DNA of 64,000 bases from CAWACP01 sp963832965 (GTDB taxonomy: Bacteria; Acidobacteriota; Terriglobia; Bryobacterales; Bryobacteraceae). The stretch lies in contig CAWHVW010000003.1 in assembly GCA_963832965.1 (NCBI GenBank), positions 868,001 to 932,000 of the forward strand, given 5' to 3'. Made by a program: the position numbers and the translations under genes. This document shows, piece after piece, positions 9,011 to 18,584 of the stretch (position 1 is the first letter of the stretch; each line of letters starts with the position of its first letter). A model generated the notes under the pieces. That model ran no database searches, was not told where the DNA came from, and saw only the letters and a list, made by a program, of their open reading frames with translations.

Positions 9011-9268
9011 TTACCTTCTCTTCAACAGTTTCGTAATTCGTCCGCGGGTCCTGTCGTGCGGCGAAATCTCCACCTCTACCCGGTCTCCCGGCCGCACCCT
9101 CACAAAATTCAGCTTCGAGGCGTCGGCCGCGTGCGCCAGCACCAGATCCTCGTTCTCCAGCTTCACGCGAACCACCGCGCTTGGCAGCAACTCCACTACT
9201 TCGGCCTCGACGCGGACCGGGGTAGCCTCGTTGCCCCTACTGATCCGCACGCCAACCGGGTTCTCCAC
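9011..9268 (-). CDS. infA: Translation initiation factor IF-1
   Basis: This is an OB-fold protein of 85 residues: VEAEVVELLPSAVVRVKLEN, VLAHAADASKLNFVRVRPGD, ISPHDRTRGRITKLLKRR. IF-1 binds the 30S A site during initiation. The N-terminus (about 17 residues before VRVEAEVVE) is longer than the usual 72-residue form, so the true start may lie further in. The usual HISGKMR segment reads HAADASK here, a divergence seen in some lineages. It lies between map and rpmJ. Confidence 0.93.
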   Translation of the reverse strand: MENPVGVRISRGNEATPVRVEAEVVELLPSAVVRVKLENEDLVLAHAADASKLNFVRVRPGDRVEVEISPHDRTRGRITKLLKRR

Positions 9269-9278
9269 ATCCCTCTCG

Positions 9279-10099
9279 TCACGGCCGCGTCAGAACCCAT
9301 GGCCCGTTCGCCGTCACCGCCACGTAGTGCTCGAAGTGCGCCGAATACGACCCGTCCTTCGTCACCGCCGTCCACTTGTCCGGCTTCACCCGGCTCTCCG
9401 CCTTCCCGGCGTTCACCATGGGCTCGATGGCCAGCACCATGCCCTCTTTCAGCCGCGGATTCTGATTCCGCCGGTCCACGAAATTCGGAATCTGCGGCTC
9501 CTCGTGCAGCTGCGTTCCGATGCCATGGCCCACAAACTCCCGCACAACCGAGAATCCGTTCTCGTCACATGCTTTTCCACGGTTCCCGAAATATCGAACA
9601 GCCGGTTGCCTGGCCGCGCACCAGATCGATGGCCAGTTCCAGCGATTCCCGCGTCACCTCGCAGCAGGCGCTTCGTCTCTTCGCTGATCTCGCCCACCGG
9701 GACCGTAATCGCCGAATCGCCGTAATAGCCGTCCAACTGCACGCCCGTGTCGATGGAGACGATATCGCCCCGCTTCAACTTCCGTTTCTGCGAAGGCATG
9801 CCATGCACAATCTCGTCGTTCACCGAAGTACACAGCACAAACGGAAACTTCGCCCCGGCCGCCTGCGTCGAATAGCCCTTGAACGCCGGCTTCGCCCCGG
9901 CGTCGCGAACCATTTTCTCCGCCGCCACTTCCAGATCCTGCGTGGACACTCCCTCGTGAACCATGGCTTCCAGATCCTTCAGAATCTGGTACACCAGCAG
10001 ACCGCTCCGGCGCATCTTCTCGAGTTCCGACAGGCTCTTCCGGACAATCATGCGCGCACGGTCAACACCCGGCAGCATCTGTAACAAACCGAGAGTCAC
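9279..10099 (-). CDS. map: Type I methionine aminopeptidase (frameshifted)
   Basis: The pita-bread fold is recognisable with all five metal ligands: Asp in SIDTGV, Asp in YYGDSAI, His in GHGIG, Glu in AIEPM and Glu in FEHYVAVT. These lie in separate frames because of breaks near 9690 and 9570. The protein removes the initiator Met from new polypeptides. GTG 10099 has a good AGAAGGA site six bases upstream; the conserved part MIVRKSLSELEKMRRSG starts at 10051. In most bacteria adk lies between secY and map; here that place holds only about 230 bp with a repeat element. Confidence 0.9.
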
Positions 10100-10221
10100 A
10101 GGCGATCCTTCTCATGGACGGAATCGGCAGGCGGGAGCACGCAGGGCTCCTTTCATTGTAAACCATTGCCGAATCGACCTCAAATCTCTCCGCCAAACGC
10201 GGCCGGCGCCGCGTGTTCATA

Positions 10222-10330
10222 CCTGGCAAAGCCCGAAAACCGCTTGTTTACACGCGCGGCTCGGAAACAGGTGCTTACCGAACCGCGACGGTGACGGAGC
10301 GGGAACCGGATAGCCTTTTTCAGCATCCTG
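10222..10330 (-). repeat. MITE-like element, shortened copy
   Basis: In reverse orientation it matches the full element at 62894-63024 (AACCGCTTGTTTACACGCG, then CCGAACCGCGACGGTGACGG, then CTTTTTCAGCATCCTG) but lacks about 20 bp in the middle and has a decayed left end. Its intact terminal repeat ends at 10330, directly against the secY stop codon. It fills the place where adk usually lies. The rest of 10100-10221 holds nothing recognisable. Confidence 0.75.
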
Positions 10331-11745
10331 CTAGGCGCTCGCGCTCCGCCGTCCGCGAATCCGCCCGGCCCGCGGCGTAAAGCCCTCATAGTGGCGCATG
10401 ATCAACTGCGCCTCGATCTGGTTCACGGTGTCCATCGCCACGCCCACCACAATCAGCAGCGAAGTGCCGCCGAAATAGAAATTCACGCCCAGGCCGTCCA
10501 GCAGCCAGCGCGGAAAGTGCGCGTCGATCCAGTTGCCGATCAGCGGCAGACGCTGCAGCTTGATGCCCTGGATCATGATCTGCGGCATCAGCGACAGAAT
10601 CGACAGATACAGGCCGCCCACCACCGTGATCTTGGTCAGGATCTTGTTCATGTACTCGGCCGTGTTCTTCCCCGGCCGGATGCCCGGAATGAAGCCGCCG
10701 TACTTGCGCATGTTGTCGGCCGCTTCGTTGGGATTGAAAATGATGGACACGTAGAAGAAGCAGAAGAAAATGATCAGCAGCCGTATACAGCAGGTAGTAC
10801 AGCGGCTGCAGCCCCGCCCATGGCGTCCAGCATGCCGCTCAGCAACGGGCTGAGTTCTTGCACGAAATCGACCTGCAGCAGCGTCTGCGGAAAGGCCAGC
10901 AGCGAGACTGGCGAAGATCACCGGAATCACGCCGCCCGCGTTGACTTTCAGCGGCAGGTGCGTGGATTGCCCGCCCATCATCCTGCCGCCCGATCACGCG
11001 CTTGGCGTATTGCACCGGGATGCGCCGCTCGCCGCGCTCCACCAGCACGATGAACGCCACCACCGCGACCATCATCGACCAGGATGATGATCAACTGCAG
11101 CAGCGGCCAGTCGCCGGTCTGAGACGTTGCTGTACGATCTCGTGAATGGCGTTCGGCAGCCCCACCACGATGCCCGTGAAAATGATCAGCGACATGCCGT
11201 TGCCGATGCCGCGCTCGGTGATCTGCTCGCCCAGCCACATGATGAACGCCGTGCCGGTGGTGAGACTCAGCATGGTCATCAGCGATGAAGCCGAAGCCCG
11301 GATTGAATGACGAAACCCTGCCCGATGCTCTGCAGCGCGGTCGCGATGCCGAAGGACTGCATCAAGCGCCAGGATCGACCGTCAGATAGCGGGTCCACTG
11401 GGTGATCTTGCGCCGCCCCAGCTCGCCTTCTTTCTGCAGCTTTTCGAGCGTCGGGACCACCACCGTCAGCAATTGCAGAATGATCGACGCCGTGATGTAG
11501 GGCATGATGCCCAGCGCGAAAATGGTCAGCCGGCGGAACATGCCGCCGCTGAACAGATCCACGAAGCCCGAACAACGTACCCTGCATTCTGCGCGAAGAA
11601 CTCCGACAGCTTGTTCGGCGTCGATGCCCGGCGTCGGAATGTGGCCGCCCAGGCGGTACACCGCCAGCAGGGCCAGCGTGAACAGGAGCCGCTTGCGCAG
11701 GTCCGGAATCCGAAAGATGTTGGCAAAGGCTTCAAGAAACTTCAT
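10331..11745 (-). CDS. secY: Protein translocase subunit SecY (many frameshifts)
   Basis: SecY segments appear in order over several frames: MKFLEAFANIFRIPDLRKR, GGHIPTPGIDA, FVDLFSGGMFRRLTIFALGIMPYI, LGEQITERGIGNGMSLIIFTGI, IPVQYAKRVIGRQ, LPLKVNAGGVIPVIFA and PGKNTAEYMNKI. I count at least ten single-base changes; nearly all are extra bases outside homopolymers (for example at 11281, about 11365 and about 11376). SecY forms the channel of the general secretion pathway. The protein would be normal if these were removed. Confidence 0.92.
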
Positions 11746-11770
11746 GACTGCTCTCCGCTCCTGCCTTCAC

Positions 11771-12223
11771 TTACTTCTCGGCGGCCGATCACTTCGGCCG
11801 TGCCGCCGGCCGCCTGAATTTTTTCGAGCGCCGACTTCGAAAACACGTGCGCCTTGACCGTGATCTTCCGCGTCAGTTCGCCCGAGCCCAGAATCTTCAG
11901 CCCGTCGCTTCAGCTTCTGGATGACGCCCAGCTCCAGCAGGCGTCCCGGATCGAACGTCGTCGCCTTCCAGCGCCTCCAGGCGGCCCACGTTCACGATGG
12001 CGTATTCTTTCCGGAAAATGTTGGTGAATCCGCGCTTGGGCAGACGGCGGTGCAGCGGCATCTGGCCGCCTTCAAATCCGCGCATCCGCGAATAGCCGGA
12101 GACCGACTTGGCGCCCTTGGCTCCGCGGCCCGAATATTTTCCGCGTCCGGACCCCATGCCCTGGCCGACGCGCTGTTTCTTGTGCTTTTGCCCGGCGGGC
12201 GGTTTCAGTTGACTGAGATTCAT
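11771..12223 (-). CDS. rplO: 50S ribosomal protein uL15 (frameshifted)
   Basis: MNLSQLKPPAGQKHKKQRVGQGMGSGRGKYSGRGAKG is the L15 N-terminus, followed by GFEGGQMPLHRRLPKRGF. After a break near 11960 other frames give LKILGSGELTRKITVKAHVFSK and KIQAAGGTAEVIG, the L15 C-terminus. The stop at 11771 assumes one extra base in the last codons. The start overlaps the rpmD stop (ATGA). Confidence 0.9.
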
Positions 12224-12417
12224 TTGCGTCCTCCTCTATCCACGATCGCCAGCAGATGCGGAATCTTCTTCACCATGCCGCGAAACGCCGGCGTATCCGG
12301 CCGCTCCACCACCTGATTCATTTCTTCAGTCCCAGCGCCCGCACGATCACCTTATGCTTTTCCGGCGTGCAGATCGGGCTGCCGAATCAGTTTGATTTTG
12401 ATCGTTCCTTCGGCCAT
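12220..12417 (-). CDS. rpmD: 50S ribosomal protein uL30 (frameshifted)
   Basis: Reading from ATG 12417 gives MAEGTIKIKLIRQP; after removing one base near 12372 comes TPEKHKVIVRALGLKK, and after a second change near 12324 NQVVERPDTPAFRGMVKKIPHL. This is the full bacterial L30 pattern at the expected place between rpsE and rplO. The stop overlaps the rplO start. Confidence 0.85.
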
Positions 12418-12429
12418 GCTGATTCATCC

Positions 12430-12948
12430 TCACCTTCTCAACTGCGCCAGACCCGCGCAGCTCGGCCACTTCGTTCTTGTCGCGCAACTGTTCCAGCGCA
12501 TCGATGGTCGCCTTCACCACGTTATGCGGATTGTGCGAGCCGAGCGATTTGGTCAGCACGTTCGGAATCCCCACCGCCTGTGATCACCGCGCGCACCGGG
12601 CCGCCGGCGATCACTCCGGTGCCTTCCGGAGCCGGCTTCAGCAGCACCAGGCCGCTGCCGAACCGCCCGAGCACCGGATGCTGAATGGTGGTCGCCAGCA
12701 CGTGCACTTTGCGCAGATTCTTCTTCGCCGCCTCGATGCCCTTCTTGATCGCCGCCGGCACTTCCTTGGCCTTGCCCGTGCCGAAGCCCGACGATCTTCG
12801 CCCCGGGATCGCCCACCACGACCAGCGCCGAAAAGCTCAGATTCTTGCCGCCCTTGACCACTTTCGTGACGCGGTTGATCGAGACCACCTGTTCCTTCAG
12901 GTTCAGGCTGTTGGCGTCGATGCGCTGCTTTGCCGTAGTCGCTGCCAT
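12430..12948 (-). CDS. rpsE: 30S ribosomal protein uS5 (frameshifted)
   Basis: The double-stranded RNA-binding N-terminal domain (NLKEQVVSINRVTKVVKGGK, SFSALVVVGD) and the C-terminal domain (AAIKKGIEAAKKNLRKV, GTGVIAGGPVRAVI, NVLTKSLGSHNPHNVVKAT) are all present in three frames. Breaks lie near 12790, 12580 and 12445. S5 affects decoding accuracy. Confidence 0.92.
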
Positions 12949-12954
12949 TTTATT

Positions 12955-13317
12955 TTAGAACTCCAGTCCCGCTTCGCGGGCCGCATCGGCCAGCGCCTTC
13001 ACGCGGCCGTGATACAGATATCCGCCGCGGTCGAACACCACTGCCTTAATGCCTTTGTCCTTGGCCCGCTCGGCGACCAGCTTGCCGATTGCCTTGGCGC
13101 CGGCCACATTGCCGCCGCTTGGCCGCCGCGTTCTTCTCGTTGGACGACGCCGCCACCAGCGTGTGGCCCTTGCTGATCGTCGATCACCTGCGCGTAAATA
13201 TGCTTCACGCTGCGGAACACCGCCAGCCGCGGGCGCTCCGCGCGTGCCCTTGACACGGCTGGCGGATGCGCTTATGAATGCGCAGCCGGATGACGTTTTT
13301 CGAATCGTCTGTGCCAT
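12955..13317 (-). CDS. rplR: 50S ribosomal protein uL18 (frameshifted)
   Basis: The 5' part reads MAQTIRKT, then after a one-base change RLRIHKRIRQRVKGT, then in another frame ERPRLAVFRSVKHIYAQVIDD, and finally back in the first frame GAKAIGKLVAERAKDKGIKAVVFDRGGYLYHGRVKALADAAREAGLEF. L18 binds 5S rRNA. The net frame returns, so start and stop are in phase despite the internal errors. Confidence 0.92.
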   Translation of the reverse strand: MAQTIRKTSSGCAFISASASRVKGTRGAPAAGGVPQREAYLRAGDRRSARATRWWRRRPTRRTRRPSGGNVAGAKAIGKLVAERAKDKGIKAVVFDRGGYLYHGRVKALADAAREAGLEF

Positions 13318-13857
13318 TTACTTAGCCTCCCGCGCCCGGTCTTGCCGACCTTCTTGCGCAGCACTTCGCCGGTGTAACGGACGCCCTTGTTCTTGTACGG
13401 ATCGGGCGGACGCAGCGCGCGCATATTCGCGGCCACCTGCCCCAGCGCCTGCCGGTCGGACCCGGTCAGCACCAGGTGCGTCTGTTTGTCGATCTTCATC
13501 TCGATCCCGTCGGGAAGATAGAACTCGATCGGATGCGAATAGCCCAGCGTGAAGACGCGATGTGGCCCTTCACGTCGCAGCGGTAGCCGATGCCGACAAT
13601 ATCCAGCTCCCGCGTGAACCCGGTGGAGACGCCCTGCACGGCATTGGCGGCCAGAGCCCGCGTCAACCCGTGCAGCGCGGCCTTATTGTCGCCATCGCGC
13701 TGCAGTTCCAGCGTTCCGTCCTTCTGCTGCACGCGTAATGCCCGCCGGAACCGGAACGGTCTGCTTGCCCTTCGGCCCTTCCACCGTCAGCTCCGTCGCC
13801 GATGGTGATCTTCACGCCCTTCGGCAGCGGAATCGGTTTTTTTCCAACTCTAGACAT
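13318..13857 (-). CDS. rplF: 50S ribosomal protein uL6 (frameshifted)
   Basis: MSRVGKKPIPLPKGVKITIGD opens the gene; ALHGLTRALAANAVQGVSTGFTRELDIVGIGYR and LVLTGSDRQALGQVAANMRALRPPDPYKNKGVRYTGEVLRKKVGKTG follow in other frames. The GKTG end is typical of L6. The stop is taken as the TAA that overlaps the rplR start; this needs one base near 13335 to be restored. Confidence 0.91.
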
Positions 13858-13878
13858 AGATCAAACTCCTCGCCGTTC

Positions 13879-14279
13879 TTACCAGACGTGGCAGAGAACT
13901 TCGCCGCCGACGCTTCTCCTTGCGCGCGGAACCCCCGGTCATCACGCCCCGCGGCGTGGTCAGAATGTTGATTCCCAGGCCGCCCAGCACGCGCGGCACT
14001 TCCTTGCGATCCGACATACACCCGGCAGCCCGGACGCGAAACGCGCTCGATCCGCGAGATCACCGGCACGTTGCCCGGCGTGTACTTCAGATAAATGCGG
14101 ATGGACTTCTTGGTGCCGTCTTCGGTCAGCTTGAAGTTGGCGATGTAGCCTTCGTCCTTGAGGATGTTCGCGATGTCCGTCTTCAGCTGCGAGGCCGGCA
14201 CGTCCACCTTGGGGTGGCGCGCCGGCAGCGCGTTGCGGATGCGCGTCAGCATGTCGGCGATGGGATCGGATGTCGTCAT
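13879..14279 (-). CDS. rpsH: 30S ribosomal protein uS8 (frameshifted)
   Basis: MTTSDPIADMLTRIRNA is the S8 start, continuing in frame through IANILKDEGYIANF to SRPGCRVYVG. After breaks near 14010 and 13890 the sequence gives the end GVMTGGSARK and GGEVLCHVW. S8 is an early 16S rRNA binder and in many bacteria the translational repressor of the spc operon. Confidence 0.92.
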
Positions 14280-14300
14280 TCCTGTCTCCTCCTCTACCTC

Positions 14301-14515
14301 TTACCAGCTCGCCTTGATCACGCCGGGAACTTCGCCGGCCAGCGCCAGTTTCCGGAAACAGATCCGGCACAGCTTGAAACTTCCGCAGGAACCCGCGCGG
14401 GCGGCCGCAGCGGAAGACAGCGGTTGCGATGCCGGCATGGCCAGCTTCTGGCGTTTTTGCGCTCTGGCTATGGCGAGCTTTTCGATCCTCTGGCGATTTT
14501 GGCGGTGGTGGCCAT
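14301..14515 (-). CDS. rpsN: 30S ribosomal protein uS14, zinc-binding type (frameshifted)
   Basis: MATTAKIA starts the gene; other frames supply HRNRC, RCGRPRGFLRKF and the end KLCRICFRKLALAGEVPGVIKASW. The two Cys pairs mark the short type Z S14 that binds zinc. The gene is slightly longer than the usual 61 codons, partly because of about five apparent extra bases. It lies between rplE and rpsH as expected. Confidence 0.88.
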
Positions 14516-14530
14516 TCAATTCCTCTGTCG

Positions 14531-15084
14531 TTACTGCTGGCCGGAACGGCATGCCGAGGTGCTTCAACAGCGCCAGACCCTCGGCATCGGTCTTGGCGGT
14601 GGTGGTGATGGAAATGTTCATGCCCTTCATTTTCTCGACTTTGTTGTAGTCGATCTCCGGGAAAAATCAACTGATCCTTCATGCCCAGCGTGTAATTGCC
14701 GCGCCCGTCGAACGATTTCGGCGAAACGCCGCGGAAGTCGCGCACGCGCGGCAGCGCCACGTTCACCAGGCGATCCAGAAATTCGTACATGCGGTCGCCG
14801 CGCAGCGTCACCATGCAGCCGATGGACATGCCTTCGCGCAGCTTGAACGCCGCGATCGATTTGCGCGCCTTGGTCACCACCGGCTTCTGGCCGGCGATCT
14901 GCGTCAGCTCGTTCACCGCGCCATCCATCAGCTTGCGTGTTCTGCGTGGCTTCGCCCAGGCCGACGTTGAGCGAGATCTTCTCGATCTTGGGCACGGCCA
15001 TCACGTTCTTGTACCCGAACTCCTTGGTCAGGGCCGGGAACCACTTTCGTTTTGATAGAGCGTTCTCAATCGAGCTTCTGCCAT
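14531..15084 (-). CDS. rplE: 50S ribosomal protein uL5 (frameshifted)
   Basis: MAEARLRTLYQNE opens at 15084; PALTKEFGYKN and MAVPKIEKISLNVGLGEATQNTQ follow after a break near 15045, then KARKSIAAFKLREGMSIGCMVTLRGDRMYEFLDRLVNVALPRVRDFRG, and KGMNISITTTAKTDAEGLALLKHLGMPFR at the end. Breaks also lie near 14935 and 14665. L5 contacts 5S rRNA and the P-site tRNA. Confidence 0.92.
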
Positions 15085-15100
15085 GTTCTACCTACCCGTC

Positions 15101-15478
15101 TTACTTCTTGTCCAGAGTCTCGCCGGTCCTTGCGCGCGATGCGCACGCGCCGCGCCGACGGCCCGCTGCCCTCCACCCGGTAACCCAGCCGCGTGGCCAT
15201 GCCGCCGGAGGTCAGCACCATCACGTTCGAAACGTGAAATCGCGCTCTCCCGCTCGGCAATGCCGCCCTTGATCTGCTTGGAGGGATTCGGCCGCGTGTG
15301 CCGCTTGACCAGCTGACGCCCTCCACCAGCACCTTGCCCGGTGCTCCGGTCCACGTCGCAATCACGCGGCCGGTCTTGCCCTTGTCGCGCCCGGCGATCA
15401 CTTTCACCGTGTCGTCTTCTTGCGATCACGGACTCTGATCTTGGGCGGATCTGATGCCGTTCTGATCTTCTTGGCCAT
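15101..15478 (-). CDS. rplX: 50S ribosomal protein uL24 (frameshifted)
   Basis: KVIAGRDKGKTGRVIATW is the KOW motif, followed by LVKRHTRPNPSKQIKGGI, SNVMVLTSGGMATRLGYRV and RRVRIARKD, in three frames. The N-terminus (MAKKIRTASDPPKIRVRDRKK) is longer than usual, and the true start is uncertain because a frame change lies just after it. L24 is an early 50S assembly protein. Confidence 0.88.
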
Positions 15479-15480
15479 GC

Positions 15481-15848
15481 TTAGATCACCTCCGGCGCCA
15501 GCGAGACGATTTTCATGAACCGCTTGTCGCGCAGTTCGCGCGCCACCGGACCGAACACGCGCGTTCCCACCGGCTCGCCCATTTCGTGATCAGCACCGCC
15601 GCGTTCGAATCGAAACGGATGTAGGTGCCGTCCTTGCGGCGCGTCTCCTTGCGCATGCGCACGATCACGCAGCGCACCACTTTGCCCTTCTTGATGGCCG
15701 AATCGGGGGCCGCTTCCTTCACCGCGGCGGTGATGATGTCGCCCAGACCGGCGCGCAAACCCAGGTCGCCGCCGCGCGGCAGAATGCACGACAGCCTGCG
15801 CGCGCCGCTGTTGTCGGCCACTTCGAGGATCGTCCGCATCCCGATCAT
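15481..15848 (-). CDS. rplN: 50S ribosomal protein uL14 (one frameshift)
   Basis: MRTILEVADNSGARRLSCI, GDIITAAVKEAAPDSAIKKGKVVRCVIVRMRKE and RRKDGTYIRFDSNAAVLI are in frame; the end GEPVGTRVFGPVARELRDKRFMKIVSLAPEVI is in the next frame, broken near 15585. The start overlaps the rpsQ stop (ATGA). L14 lies at the subunit interface. Confidence 0.94.
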
Positions 15849-16207
15849 GACGATTTCCTCCGGGCCTGGAAGCGGGCAGCACCACGTGTCCGGCCGCTCT
15901 CCAGGCCGATGGCCGAAGGCTCAATGGCTACCTGCACCGCGCGGCGGATCACTTCGTCCAGCATCCAGCGCTTCAGCTGGCTCATCGGCCGGCACTCCAC
16001 GATGCGCACCATGTCGCCCGGCTTCGCGGTCTGCTGTTCGTCGTGCGCGTAAAATTTTTTCCGCTTGGTGACGACCCGTTTGTACAGCGGGTGCGGCACG
16101 CGGCGGATCACTTCCACCACGATGGTCTTCTCCATCTTATTCGAGACCACCAGCCCCATCTTCTCGGTGCCGCGTCCTTTCGCGCCGTTTTCCTTCGTTT
16201 CGGCCAT
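15845..16207 (-). CDS. rpsQ: 30S ribosomal protein uS17, with long C-terminal extension
   Basis: KMGLVVSNKMEKTIVVEVIRRVPHPLYKRVVTKRKKFYAHDEQ and GDMVRIVECRPMSQLKRW are the conserved OB-fold core. About 35 residues follow the usual end (LDEVIRRAVQVAIEPSA onwards). This tail may be genuine or the product of an unseen frame change; the stop overlaps rplN in the normal ATGA way, which argues that the frame is right. Confidence 0.92.
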   Translation of the reverse strand: MAETKENGAKGRGTEKMGLVVSNKMEKTIVVEVIRRVPHPLYKRVVTKRKKFYAHDEQQTAKPGDMVRIVECRPMSQLKRWMLDEVIRRAVQVAIEPSAIGLESGRTRGAARFQARRKSS

Positions 16208-16210
16208 GAC

Positions 16211-16450
16211 TTACTTTCCCCTCTTTTTCGGCAACGCAGCCGGAGCGGTTTCGGGATGCAGCTCGCGTTCGCGCACCACCGTCAGCATGCGCGCGCGTTC
16301 TTTCCGCAACAAGCGGTATTTCTTAATGCCGTCGGTCTGACCCATCGCCAACTGGAACTTCAGCCGGAACATCTGTTCGCGCGCATCCTGGTCGCGTTTG
16401 ACCAGCTCCGCGGCGTCGAGGTCCCGGACGTCTTTGACGTTCTTCGCCAT
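16211..16450 (-). CDS. rpmC: 50S ribosomal protein uL29
   Basis: 79 residues starting MAKNVKDVRDLDAAELVKRDQDAREQMF, with LKFQLAMGQTDGIKKYRLLRKERARMLTVVRERE, the helical hairpin of L29. The C-terminus (APAALPKKRGK) is somewhat extended. L29 lies near the polypeptide exit. The gene appears undamaged. Confidence 0.95.
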   Translation of the reverse strand: MAKNVKDVRDLDAAELVKRDQDAREQMFRLKFQLAMGQTDGIKKYRLLRKERARMLTVVRERELHPETAPAALPKKRGK

Positions 16451-16463
16451 ATCGATCTCCTGA

Positions 16464-16885
<422 letters not shown>

Positions 16886-16903
16886 GGCTTAAATCTCCAA
16901 CCG

Positions 16904-17824
16904 CTATTCCGTGCTTGTTTCCGGCGTCGAGCCAGTCTCGGGCGCCGCTGTTTCCGGAGCGCTTTCCGGAGCTTCCTGCTTCCAGGCCTGCTGCGTGGGC
17001 GGCTGCATCGGCGGCAGAATCGGGCGCCGCCTGCACGCGGCGCGCTCTCGCCAGATGGCGCCGTAACGCCGGCGGCGGAGCCTGGCTGACGCGGTCCACG
17101 GTCCGATCGCCGCCGCGTTCCGGACGGTCCGTCGCGTTCCCGCCGGTCGCGCCGCCGCGGCTCCGGCTCGCTGCGCAACCCGCGTGCGCTTGGCCCCTGG
17201 CAGAATCTCGCCCTTGTACACCCAGCACTTAATGCCGATCACGCCGTACGTCGTGTAGGCCTGCGCTGAATCCATAATCGATATCCGCCCGCAACGTGTG
17301 CAGCGGAAGCTGTCCCTGCAGATACCATTCGCTGCGCGCGATTTCCGCGCCGTTCAATCGCCCGGAGACGCGAACCTTGATTCCCTTGCAGCCGAAGCGC
17401 AACGCCGAATCCACCGCCTTGCGCATGGCCCGCCGGAACGCCACGCGCTTTTCCAGTTGCAGCGCGATGGATTCCGACACCAGCTGTGCGTCCAGCTCCG
17501 GCTTGTGCACTTCCTGAATGTCGATGAACACCTCGCGCTTGGTCTGCTGCGCGAGCTCCTGCTTCAGCTTTTCGATCTCCGCGCCCTTGCGTCCGATGAT
17601 GATGCCCGGCCGCGAGGTGCGGATGGTGATCCGCAGCTTATTGCCGGGCCGGTCCACTTCCACCGAGCTGACGCCGGCGGCCTTCAGCCGCTCCAGCAGC
17701 GACGCCCGCAACTCCAGGTCTTCGTGCAGCAGCTTCGCATAGTCCTGCCTTGGCGAACCAGCGCGACCGCCACGTCTTGGTAACGCCGATGCCGAAACCC
17801 GTACGGATGAACTTTCTGCCCCAT
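16904..17824 (-). CDS. rpsC: 30S ribosomal protein uS3 with long tail (frameshifted)
   Basis: MGQKVHPYGF opens the gene, and the KH domain is seen as RPGIIIGRKGAEIEKLKQEL. The C-terminal S3 domain includes FRRAMRKAVDSALRFGCKGIKVRVSGRLNGAEIARSEW and TYGVIGIKCWVYKGEILPG. After it comes a tail of about 90 residues rich in Arg, Pro, Ala, Gln and Glu (end TPETSTE), longer than in most bacteria but confounded by frame changes near 17265 and 17165. S3 forms the mRNA entry site. Confidence 0.92.
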
Positions 17825-17826
17825 GC

Positions 17827-18196
17827 CTATTCCTCACCCTCACCGGCTTTGCCGCTAGTAACCCGGTCCCCGACCTTCACCACAATGTGCGCCAGACGCC
17901 GCTGATATCCGGTAAGCGCGGCCCATGGGCGCCGGACGCACGCGCTTCATGCGCGGACCCTCGTTGACGTAGGCTTCCACCACGAAAAGCTGGTCGACGT
18001 CCACGTCGTTATGGCGGTTCTCGGCGTTGGCGATGGCCGACCGCAGGACCTTTTCGATGGTGGGCGCCATGCGCTTGTTGGTGGCGCGCAGAATGTTGAT
18101 GGCGTCGCCCGCGCGGCGGCCGCGAATCAGGTCGATCACCAGCCGCGCCTTCTGCGCCGACGTCCGTATATATCTGGCTTCCGCTTTCGCTTGCAT
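17827..18196 (-). CDS. rplV: 50S ribosomal protein uL22 (frameshifted near the end)
   Basis: AEARYIRTSAQKARLVIDLIRGRRAGDAINIL, MAPTIEKVLRSAIANAEN and EGPRMKRVRPAPMGRAYRI are in frame. The last part (LAHIVVKVGDRVTS) shifts near 17910; with one change the gene ends at TAG 17827, just before the rpsC start. L22 lines the exit tunnel. This is the last damaged gene on this side of the cluster. Confidence 0.93.
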
Positions 18197-18205
18197 ATCG
18201 TTCCT

Positions 18206-18493
18206 CTAAGCCGGCTTGGCGGATTTCTCCGACGACTTGGCCGCGTGGCCCTTGAACGTGCGCGTGGGGGAGAACTCGCCCAGCTTGTGACCCACCATGT
18301 TCTCCGTGATGTACACCGGGATGAACTTCTTGCCGTTGTGCACGGCCACCGTGTGGCCCACGAACTCCGGACGGATCGTCGACCGCCGGGACCACGTCCG
18401 CACCACTTTCTTGTCGTTGCTCGCGTTCAACGCGGCGATCTTGATCACCAGATGATCGTCGGAGAACGGCCCTTTTTTCAGCGATCTGCTCAT
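18206..18493 (-). CDS. rpsS: 30S ribosomal protein uS19
   Basis: 95 residues, intact: MSRSLKKGPFSDDHLVIKI, RTWSRRSTIRPEFVGHTVAVHNGKKFIPVYITENMVGHKLGEFSPTRTFKGHA. S19 is in the 30S head and partners S13. From here to 26 kb the genes read without frame errors. Confidence 0.97.
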   Translation of the reverse strand: MSRSLKKGPFSDDHLVIKIAALNASNDKKVVRTWSRRSTIRPEFVGHTVAVHNGKKFIPVYITENMVGHKLGEFSPTRTFKGHAAKSSEKSAKPA

Positions 18494-18514
18494 GCGCTAA
18501 TCCCTTGATCTCTC

Positions 18515-18575
18515 TGCTCTGCCGCAATGTGGGGCAGGGCCGTGCCCTGCCACGCCGCTGCAATGTGGGGCAGGC
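18515..18575 (-). repeat. Palindromic intergenic repeat, one full and one partial copy
   Basis: Between rplB and rpsS, CAATGTGGGGCAGGGCC and its continuation form the reverse of GGCAGGGCACGGCCCTGCC followed by CCCAC; a second, shortened copy follows at once. The same unit occurs at 40701, 49926, 52887 and 54318. It could form a hairpin in the S10-operon mRNA. Confidence 0.75.
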
Positions 18576-18584
18576 CGATTCCGC

